Below, in pieces: positions 13,898 through 19,451 of a DNA stretch of 19,451 nt. The position numbers and the translations under genes are program-made. Each line of letters begins with the position of its first letter. Position 1 is the stretch's first letter. A model generated the notes under the pieces. That model saw only the letters and a list, made by a program, of their open reading frames with translations, was not told the origin of the DNA and searched no databases. Location: positions 1 through 19,451 of the forward strand of contig JBKPNV010000137.1 of the NCBI GenBank assembly GCA_046732795.1. Direction: 5' to 3'. The DNA is from Gp6-AA40 sp046732795. GTDB taxonomy: Bacteria > Acidobacteriota > Vicinamibacteria > Vicinamibacterales > UBA2999.

Positions 13898-14278
13898 TCA
13901 GCACACGCGCGACGACGGTGGGCGATCGAGCCACATCGATTGCACCACAGAGGTCGTGATCCGGGTCGAACCGTTCGACATCTCGAGGCGCAGCCCAATG
14001 CCGATGAAACCCGGCTTGATCGCGGTACCTCCGGAAGTTGAACCCTCGATCCGGACTTCCGTGGACTCCGGAAAGAGTCGACCGCCAGTCACGAGCGCGC
14101 GCTTTTCTGCCCCATCGAGCACGGCGAGCCGGTAGTGCGAATACCTCGTGTGCACGTTGAGCACGGCGCCCACTTCAAGAGAACTGAAGTCGATTCCCCC
14201 GGAATATCCGGCCTCGTAAACGAACGCATCGAGCGGTTGAGGCGCAGATTCGACGAATTGCGATTCGTGTGCGGACAT
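13898..14278 (-). CDS. small conserved-looking protein of unknown function
   Basis: This 126-residue protein has no signal peptide or membrane segment. I do not recognise a named family. The core (about 33-112) is beta-rich and looks well constrained: SLEVGAVLNVHTRYSHYRL, then VTGGRLFPESTEVRIEG, GTAIKPGFIGIGLRLEM and STRITTSVVQS. I recall similar short proteins as hypothetical genes in environmental bacteria, but cannot confirm this. The ATG at 14278 is chosen over a TTG 6 nt upstream because AAGGG lies at suitable distance. It is transcribed in the same direction as the GMC gene, 136 bp downstream of it, and converges with the ankyrin gene across about 126 bp in which I see nothing clear. 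Confidence 0.65.
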   Translation of the reverse strand: MSAHESQFVESAPQPLDAFVYEAGYSGGIDFSSLEVGAVLNVHTRYSHYRLAVLDGAEKRALVTGGRLFPESTEVRIEGSTSGGTAIKPGFIGIGLRLEMSNGSTRITTSVVQSMWLDRPPSSRVC

Positions 14279-14414
14279 GACCAATTCCCTTCTCGGCCTG
14301 TCAGAAGCAAATTGGTCGCCACGTCCACTACACGCCCGGCCAGTGCAAATCGGTGGATTTGCTGAAGTGTCGAGTCTCGCTACCTAGGAAATATCTTCCC
14401 GGCGTCGGGAGTAC

Positions 14415-16121
14415 TTACCCGGCAATTCTCTTCCAGCTCTTGGTCAGATACTCCGCTGTCCGCCAGGCCAACGCTTGAGCCGTCAGTGTCGGGTTCCTGG
14501 CACCGCTCGTGCCCATGGTCGATGCGCCGAGTACGCCGAGGTTGGGTACTTCGTGCGAGAAACCCCACTTGTCGACGACGTTCGTTTCGGGGTTATCTCC
14601 CATCCTCGTGCCGCCATACGCATGCGTCGACGGTCCCATTGTGCCGACCGGTCCCTTGTCAGTCGCGATCGCACCTGCGGCCCGATACCACTCGGCCATC
14701 TTGTCTTGTATGAAAGCCGTGATGGCCCTGTCGTTGTCTTTGAAGTCGGCGGTGATGCGGCACACGGGGTACCCGAGCGGGTCTTTCACCGTTGGATCGA
14801 GATCGAGGTAATTGTCCTCGTAGGGCAGGGTTGATTTCTGGAGGTATGCCGTATTCGCTCGATCGGCGTTCTCCTTGATGAACGCCTTCCACGCCGAGCC
14901 CCATTGCGGCGCCTTGCCAAACGTGCTCATGCTGGCCGCTGCAATTGGCCGCCGGTCCGAGTAGACCCACAGGTTTCCGCCGCCGATGAAGCTCAGGCCA
15001 GCGTGATCGAAGTTGTCGTCCGCCCAGTTATCGACCGCCACGCCCTGCGCGGGGAGGCCGTACCAACTGTTCAGCGATCGTGGGAAGAGGGCGCTGACGG
15101 CACCGCCGGTGTTGTGGCTGAAGTAGTGGCGGCCGACCTGTCCATGGTTGTTCGAAAGTCCGTTCGGGAACGCGGTCGATTTCGAGAGGAGCAGCAGCCG
15201 CGCGTTTTCGTATGTGTAGCTGGCAAGCAGGACGACATCCGCCGGCTGAAAGTATTCGGCTCCGCCTTTCAGGTATGAAACGCCGCTGACACGGCCCGCG
15301 CCGTCGACGTCGATTCGAATCACGTGCGCGTCGGTGACGACCGAAAGCCGCCTGGTGTTGACGGCCTTGGGAATCGTGGTGACGGCAGTCGATCCCTTGG
15401 CATTGACGTGGCAGCCTCCGCGGGCGCAGAAACCGTGATAGACGCAACCGGTTCGATTGTCGTAGCTCCGCGAGTTGATCGCCGCCGGTCCCGGAAACGG
15501 GTGCCACCCGAGCCCGCGCGCCGCGTCAGCCATCATGTCGGTGAAGCCGGATCCGCGGAGCGGCGCCATCGGGTACTCGCGTTCGCGAGCGCCCTCGAAG
15601 ATGTTGCCAGCGCGATCGATGCGCCCTTTGATGTTGCCTGCCTTCCCGGACACACCGAGTTCGCGCTCGACCCGGTCGTAGTACGGCTCGAGCTCCTCCA
15701 GCCCGAACGGCCAGTCTTCGACAGTGGATCCTTTGGGAATTCTCGATGCGCCATAGCGTTTCGTCGTCTCGCTGACCACCTTGAAGTCCCACGGGCTCAA
15801 CCGCCAGCTTTGCGCCCAGTAATGCAGCGAGGTGCCGCCCACGGCATTCATCATCGGGTGGATGCTGAGACGTGACGAGTATGGCGCCGAGGCGTTCGGC
15901 CGGTGCGTCGGGATCTCGAGGTTCGCTTTCTGCACCGACTGCGGCCAACCGCGGTAGTTATTCCGCAACTCGTCTGGGGCGAAGTCCTCGGCGCGCAGCC
16001 ACACCCCAGCTTCGAGCCCGACGACGTCGAGCCCTGCCTGCGCGAGCGGCAGCGCGGCGACACCTCCCACCGCGCCCAGCCCGATGATGACGACGTCTGT
16101 CTTTTTGAGCTCAGTCGCCAT
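14415..16121 (-). CDS. GMC-type flavin dehydrogenase, gluconate/sugar dehydrogenase large-subunit-like
   Basis: This 568-residue FAD enzyme oxidises an alcohol, probably a sugar or sugar acid. The N-terminus has the FAD motif IIGLGAVGGVAALPLAQAG (12-30). The C-terminus has the active-site pair His500 (GPSTHAYGGTRMG) and Asn543 (GARNPTLTAQA). CVYHGFCARGGCHVNAKGS contains Cys226, Cys232 and Cys237. A Cys cluster at this place binds a [3Fe-4S] centre in related fructose and glucose dehydrogenases, so electron transfer rather than oxidase chemistry is likely. It has no signal peptide of its own and is probably carried through the Tat system by its small subunit, encoded just upstream with an 11-bp overlap. 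A strong GGAGG site precedes ATG 16121. No cytochrome c subunit gene is nearby. The substrate cannot be named. Confidence 0.9.
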   Translation of the reverse strand: MATELKKTDVVIIGLGAVGGVAALPLAQAGLDVVGLEAGVWLRAEDFAPDELRNNYRGWPQSVQKANLEIPTHRPNASAPYSSRLSIHPMMNAVGGTSLHYWAQSWRLSPWDFKVVSETTKRYGASRIPKGSTVEDWPFGLEELEPYYDRVERELGVSGKAGNIKGRIDRAGNIFEGAREREYPMAPLRGSGFTDMMADAARGLGWHPFPGPAAINSRSYDNRTGCVYHGFCARGGCHVNAKGSTAVTTIPKAVNTRRLSVVTDAHVIRIDVDGAGRVSGVSYLKGGAEYFQPADVVLLASYTYENARLLLLSKSTAFPNGLSNNHGQVGRHYFSHNTGGAVSALFPRSLNSWYGLPAQGVAVDNWADDNFDHAGLSFIGGGNLWVYSDRRPIAAASMSTFGKAPQWGSAWKAFIKENADRANTAYLQKSTLPYEDNYLDLDPTVKDPLGYPVCRITADFKDNDRAITAFIQDKMAEWYRAAGAIATDKGPVGTMGPSTHAYGGTRMGDNPETNVVDKWGFSHEVPNLGVLGASTMGTSGARNPTLTAQALAWRTAEYLTKSWKRIAG

Positions 16122-16818
16122 TGTGTCCGCCTCCGTGATCGAGCGATGCGCGCGCGGGCCGGCGCCCGGAGAACATCCGGTAGTCGTAGGCGGACATGTG
16201 AGTCGGCGTCGGGCGCGCGTTCAGCTTCTGCTCCTCGCTGCTCACGGCCAGGCGAACGCCTGGATAGCCCACGAGATCCCATCCCACGAAGTTCGCATTG
16301 CCGCCGTAATAGGGATCGCAGAACGTCCCCTGAATCGTGTGGGCGAGAACCAGGTTGAAGAATGCCGAAGACTGCTGGAATCCTGCGGCGGCATTGCGTT
16401 CGACCTCGCCGAGGATGGCATCCTGATCGGCGGCAGACAAACGGGCGAACGAACTGCCCCTGGCGCTCTGGGCATAGCGGTCCAATGAGGCAAGGCCGGC
16501 GCGATAAGTTTCTCGAAACGCGGCCAGCGCTCCCCCGAGCGCGCGGTCGATGTATTGCGCCGCCCGCGCCTCGGTCGCGCCCGGTCCGTTGCTGTCGGTC
16601 GGAATCAGGCGGGCCGCGATCGCACCAAGCGTTTCAGCCTCGACGGCGGTCAGCGTCTCGAGCGCGCTCGCGGCGGATCCGCCTGGCGCTTGCGCGAGAG
16701 CGGGAAGCGGATCGCCGCTCGGCGACACGAGCGGAACGAGGATACGGGGCGGCATCACGGCTGCTGCGCCGACTCTCTTCAGCAGCTCGCGCCGGCTCAC
16801 CACCAATTTGTGATTCAT
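16111..16818 (-). CDS. gluconate 2-dehydrogenase subunit 3-like protein with Tat signal
   Basis: This 235-residue protein is the small partner of membrane-type GMC dehydrogenases (gluconate_2-dh3 family). The N-terminus has a twin-arginine signal, SRRELLKRVGAAA (8-20), followed by a hydrophobic stretch and LPALAQA (about 38-44) as a cleavage area. The mature part shows LTAVEAETLGAIAARLIPTD, then FNLVLAHTIQGTFCDPYYGG and NFVGWDLVGYPGVRL, which are characteristic of the family. It should fold with the GMC subunit in the cytoplasm and take the complex across the membrane. Its ATG overlaps the stop of the amidinotransferase-like gene as ATGA, and its end overlaps the GMC gene by 11 bp, so all three are one translational unit. 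Confidence 0.9.
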   Translation of the reverse strand: MNHKLVVSRRELLKRVGAAAVMPPRILVPLVSPSGDPLPALAQAPGGSAASALETLTAVEAETLGAIAARLIPTDSNGPGATEARAAQYIDRALGGALAAFRETYRAGLASLDRYAQSARGSSFARLSAADQDAILGEVERNAAAGFQQSSAFFNLVLAHTIQGTFCDPYYGGNANFVGWDLVGYPGVRLAVSSEEQKLNARPTPTHMSAYDYRMFSGRRPARASLDHGGGHNGD

Positions 16819-17705
16819 GGTCGTTGCTCTCTGGTTCCTCGACGGCGAAGCGGCCGAGTCAGACAGGTCGGTCCCCCCGCGCCCTTCACGCTGATGTCGA
16901 GGCCCTCGTATTCTAGGACTTCGCAGCCCGATTTCTCGAGCGCTCGCCGCGTCTGCGGGTTTCCAGCCAGCATCAGCCCCCGGCGCGGCGCCAGCGCAAG
17001 GACGTTCGTGCCCATCGACTCGAATTCCTCGTCGGGCACCTCCACGAGCGTCATGCCGCGTTCGCGCAGCCACTCACGAAACGGCACCGGCAGAAGACGC
17101 GAATAGACGACCGCGAGATCACGATCGATCGGGCTGACGAGTGACATCAGATGCATCACGTCGCCAGGTCCACGCCAGTGCGGAAGCGGCACTTCGATGA
17201 CCTCCACCGTTTCGCCGAGGAGGGCGCGGAGTTGACGAATGCCATCAGCGTTCGTTCGATATCCCCGGCCCACGGCGGCTGTGTGCTCGTCGATCCAGAC
17301 CAGGTCGCCCCCTTCGAGTCGTCCGGGTACCGTGATCGCGCCGGACATCTCGACGTCGTCGCCCTCGAGCGCGCGTTGGTGCGCGGCCGGCTCAGTCGCG
17401 CGCGCAGCTTTTCCCATCGAGCACAGGATCAAGCCTGTCGTCGAAACGATCGACGCGTCCCGGACGTAGATCGAATCCAGCGTCGTCGCGGGATCGCGCG
17501 GAAGCGAAACCACGTTCGCTCCCGTCGATCGCAGGATGTCGATGAAGCGATCGTGTTCAGCGATGGCGCGGATGAGATCCGGGGGCGCCGAGTAATTCAG
17601 CGCCTTCCATTGCGCCGCGATCGTCGCGTCGTCGACGAACGCGTCGCGCGCGTGTTTGACGGCGACCGACACGATCGGGTCGTACTCAGTGAGGGTATGA
17701 GTCAT
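16815..17705 (-). CDS. dimethylargininase/amidinotransferase-superfamily hydrolase
   Basis: This 296-residue protein belongs to the guanidine-modifying enzyme superfamily and looks most like dimethylarginine dimethylaminohydrolase. Landmarks are IYVRDASIV with Asp83, RLEGGDLVWI (EGGD at 131-134), probable catalytic His185 in GDVMHLMSLVSP and the nucleophile Cys281 in GAGGPTCLTRPL. The expected reaction is hydrolysis of a guanidino group (methylarginine to citrulline plus an amine, or a related compound); the exact substrate is not determined. ATG 17705 is used; GTG 17711 is an alternative. A hairpin with a GGAGGT in and beside its loop lies upstream (17719-17740). The gene ends in an ATGA overlap with the dehydrogenase small subunit, an unusual partner for this family. 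Confidence 0.85.
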   Translation of the reverse strand: MTHTLTEYDPIVSVAVKHARDAFVDDATIAAQWKALNYSAPPDLIRAIAEHDRFIDILRSTGANVVSLPRDPATTLDSIYVRDASIVSTTGLILCSMGKAARATEPAAHQRALEGDDVEMSGAITVPGRLEGGDLVWIDEHTAAVGRGYRTNADGIRQLRALLGETVEVIEVPLPHWRGPGDVMHLMSLVSPIDRDLAVVYSRLLPVPFREWLRERGMTLVEVPDEEFESMGTNVLALAPRRGLMLAGNPQTRRALEKSGCEVLEYEGLDISVKGAGGPTCLTRPLRRRGTREQRP

Positions 17706-17718
17706 CGGCACAAATCAC

Positions 17719-17740
17719 GGCGGCGCTGACCTCCGCCGCC
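17719..17740 (-). promoter_or_regulatory. leader hairpin presenting a GGAGGT before the dimethylargininase-like gene
   Basis: GGCGGCG at 17719-17725 is complementary to CGCCGCC at 17734-17740. In the minus-strand transcript the loop is GAGGTCAG, and a GGAGGT is formed across the stem-loop junction. It lies about 23 nt before ATG 17705, too far for normal initiation. It may be a regulatory structure or coincidence in GC-rich sequence. Confidence 0.3.
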
Positions 17741-17788
17741 AAGCTACGGAGGTTCGCCGCAGCTTCAGCGAAGAGGGAAGAGCCGCCG

Positions 17789-18589
17789 TTACTTCCAGCG
17801 CGTCAAAATCGTTTCACGATCGAAGAGAGCGATCGCGAGCCACATGAGGCCTGCGTCGATGACGAGGAGGCCGAAAGCGATCATCGCGATCACCGGCACG
17901 CTCAGCGTGAGCGCTCCGAACAACTGGCTGACCAGCAGCCCCGGGATCGGCAGAATAACCAGGACGCCGACCTGCTGCGCCGTGCGGGCGTCGTTCACGC
18001 GTGACGAGACGCATACAGCCATTTGCAGCGCGGCGAGCGCGGCCAGCGGGCCGAGCACGAAGACCGTCGCGATCGCACGAGCGCCCAGCAGTATTCCAGC
18101 CACGCCGGGTCGCGCGAAGATGACCGTCACCAGCACATACACGATGTAGGAACCTGCGGTGAGTGCAAGAGACGGAATGAACGCGCCGAGCACTTTGGCG
18201 CCCAATAACTCGAATGTCGTAATGGGTGTGACGAGGAGCGGCTCGAGCGTCCGCGCCTGCTTCTCGCCCACGACGCTGTAGGCCGCGAGCGACATCGATG
18301 ACGTCACCGGAATCAGCACGAGCATCACCGCGAAAAACTGGAACAGGTATGCCTGGATCGCGGCTTCCGGATCGAGAGTGCGGGTGCCGGGCTGCGATCG
18401 GTACAGTTCGACCGCAACCTCGAAGTCGCTCGAATCCGACAAGCGTTCGCCGGTCGCGTACGGAACGATGATTGCCACGAAGACTGGTAGCAGAATGGCC
18501 ACGACGGCAACGATGAGCGATGGGACGAAGAGGCCGAGATTCTGCCGCGCGTCCGCCAGTTCTTTGCGAAGCAGCGCCAGCATCCTCAT
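17789..18589 (-). CDS. ABC-2 type transporter permease
   Basis: This 266-residue membrane protein has about six hydrophobic segments: near residues 17-45, then around AYLFQFFAVMLVLIPVT, FIPSLALTAGSYIVYVLV, AIATVFVLGPLAALAALQ, VGVLVILPIPGLLVSQL and VIAMIAFGLLVIDAGLMWL. The cytoplasmic signature SVVGEKQARTLEPLLVTPIT is typical of ABC-2/NatB-like export permeases. It should work with the ATPase encoded just upstream as an exporter; the cargo is unknown. GAGGAAG lies 4 nt before ATG 18589. About 83 bp separate it from the amidinotransferase-like gene downstream, so the two may or may not share a transcript. Confidence 0.9.
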   Translation of the reverse strand: MRMLALLRKELADARQNLGLFVPSLIVAVVAILLPVFVAIIVPYATGERLSDSSDFEVAVELYRSQPGTRTLDPEAAIQAYLFQFFAVMLVLIPVTSSMSLAAYSVVGEKQARTLEPLLVTPITTFELLGAKVLGAFIPSLALTAGSYIVYVLVTVIFARPGVAGILLGARAIATVFVLGPLAALAALQMAVCVSSRVNDARTAQQVGVLVILPIPGLLVSQLFGALTLSVPVIAMIAFGLLVIDAGLMWLAIALFDRETILTRWK

Positions 18590-18695
18590 AGTGCTTCCTC
18601 TTCAGCCGGCTTGATCGCGGCGATTCGTGGCATATGACTCAAGTCCCCCTGGTCGAGACGGCACGCCCGCGCCGAGCACGGGCAAAAGACACTGC

Positions 18696-18722
18696 CTCTA
18701 GCGAGGCGCAGCCTCGCTAGAG
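18696..18722. repeat. perfect 12-bp inverted repeat over the ABC ATPase stop codon
   Basis: CTCTAGCGAGGC at 18696-18707 and GCCTCGCTAGAG at 18711-18722 are exact complements around a GCA loop. The repeat includes the TAG stop and encodes the last residues of the ATPase. It could act as an attenuator between ATPase and permease, or be a short repeat insertion that now supplies the stop. No T-run follows. Confidence 0.65.
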
Positions 18723-19451
18723 TTCAGCAGCGTGATGTAGACGTCTTCCAGCGAACGTTCTTCCTCCTCGACGGCCTCGATCCCGGCGCCTGCGGCGACG
18801 AGTGTTCGCACGATGTCTGGTGTCGGATGCTTTCCGCCCGCCAGCGACAGCGACGGCCCGCTCGCCTTCACGTCATCGAGACCGGAAGCTCGTAGCACGC
18901 CGGCGAATCGTTCGGCTGGTTCGCTGAGGCGAATGCGAAGACGAGGGACAAAGAGCCGCTGGCGGAGATCACCAGGCGTGCCGACCGCCACCAGCCGTGA
19001 GCGAAGCACCGCGACACGATCGGCCACGCGTTCGACTTCATCGAGATTGTGTGTGCAGAGCAGCACCGCCCGTCCCTGACGTCGCATCCCTACGATCAGC
19101 TCACGGGCGTCACGGGCACTCTCCGGATCGAGCCCCGATGTCGGCTCGTCGAGAAGGACGATGGACGGCTGATGAACGATTGCGCGCGCCAGGGCGACCC
19201 GTTGCTTGAGCCCCTTCGATAGGCTTGCGGTTCGATCATGAGCACGGTCGGCTATCTCGAAGAGTGTCAGCGCGTCAGTGACGGCTTTCCCCGGATCGGC
19301 AAGCCCGTAGAGCCGTGCGTAGACAGACAGGTTTTCGCGAACGGTGAGGTTGTCCCACAGCCCTGGCGCCTCGGTGAGAAATCCGATGCGCGCGCGCAGC
19401 GCCGGCGCGGCGTTGGGCGTCATCACCCGGCCATCGATCTGCACGGTGCCG
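18698..19451 (-). CDS. ABC-2 exporter ATP-binding protein, N-terminus beyond the window
   Basis: The frame runs off the right edge, so the Walker A region is not seen; about 250 residues are present. Visible landmarks are the Q-loop area IGFLTEAPGLWDNLTVREN, the signature SLSKGLKQRVALARA (a variant of LSGGQ common in exporters of this type), Walker B VLLDEPTSGLDPE and the switch His in LLCTHNLDEVE. A C-terminal extension of about 80 residues ends in RSLEDVYITLLN, typical of NatA/CcmA-like ABC-2 ATPases. It pairs with the permease 108 bp downstream. A GTG at 19444 is internal to the conserved frame and is not the true start. Confidence 0.92.
   Translation of the reverse strand, partial: GTVQIDGRVMTPNAAPALRARIGFLTEAPGLWDNLTVRENLSVYARLYGLADPGKAVTDALTLFEIADRAHDRTASLSKGLKQRVALARAIVHQPSIVLLDEPTSGLDPESARDARELIVGMRRQGRAVLLCTHNLDEVERVADRVAVLRSRLVAVGTPGDLRQRLFVPRLRIRLSEPAERFAGVLRASGLDDVKASGPSLSLAGGKHPTPDIVRTLVAAGAGIEAVEEEERSLEDVYITLLNSSEAAPR

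Noticed and set aside
14345..14362. GCAAATC/GATTTGC hairpin downstream of the GMC gene as a terminator
   Set aside because: The stem is only 7 bp with AT-rich pairs and no T-run follows in the direction of transcription.
1..19451. CRISPR array, tRNA or rRNA genes
   Set aside because: No regularly spaced direct repeats and no tRNA- or rRNA-like sequence were seen on either strand.

Overview
The window is high-GC DNA that reads like the chromosome of a free-living, aerobic, heterotrophic bacterium. The gene content (a fadN-fadA-fadE type beta-oxidation operon, an exported ankyrin/CxxCH protein, a GMC dehydrogenase with a Tat-exported gluconate-dehydrogenase-type small subunit) would suit an Acidobacteriota or similar soil/sediment lineage. 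That assignment is an inference from style and gene content; no rRNA or marker gene is present. Nearly all host genes lie on the minus strand; the exceptions are the transposase at the left and the ankyrin gene at 11993-13771.

Left mobile region (about 111-2632). An intact IS110-family transposase gene (249-1355) is flanked by a perfect 13-bp inverted repeat (124-136 and 1811-1823) and has a 455-bp non-coding right end. That is the layout of the IS1111 branch, in which the guide ('bridge') RNA is expected downstream of the transposase. The right end contains a strongly foldable stretch (1651-1733) and a further perfect hairpin (1748-1771). Immediately beyond the element lies a decayed IS630-family element (1826-2591). 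It has recognisable 25-bp terminal inverted repeats (21/25 identical) and a transposase broken by a stop, several frameshifts and loss of its central catalytic part. The IS110 element appears to have landed in the outermost bases of the IS630 terminal repeat. A 17-bp-stem palindrome (2590-2632) follows.

Housekeeping operon (2641-4880, minus). It holds a DUF1684 lipoprotein-like gene, a HAD phosphatase/phosphomutase overlapping it by ATGA, and a SirB1-type transglutaminase-fold/TPR protein.

Fatty-acid beta-oxidation block (4993-11899, minus). In transcription order: a fused 3-hydroxyacyl-CoA dehydrogenase/enoyl-CoA hydratase (FadN arrangement), two overlapping alpha/beta hydrolases, a thiolase (FadA) and a 606-residue acyl-CoA dehydrogenase (FadE). 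Together these supply all core steps of the acyl-CoA spiral. Gene order matches the Bacillus fadNAE arrangement, with the two hydrolases inserted between fadN and fadA.

Right part. Divergent from fadN is an exported protein with a CxxCH motif, an alpha-toroid-like middle and C-terminal ankyrin repeats. Convergent with it is a small conserved-looking protein of unknown function. Next is a tightly overlapped three-gene unit: dimethylargininase/amidinotransferase-like hydrolase, Tat-exported gluconate-dehydrogenase-type subunit 3, and GMC-type flavin dehydrogenase. The window ends in an ABC-2 exporter permease and its ATPase, which runs off the right edge. Short perfect palindromes at 9570-9587 and 18696-18722 look like dispersed intergenic repeats.
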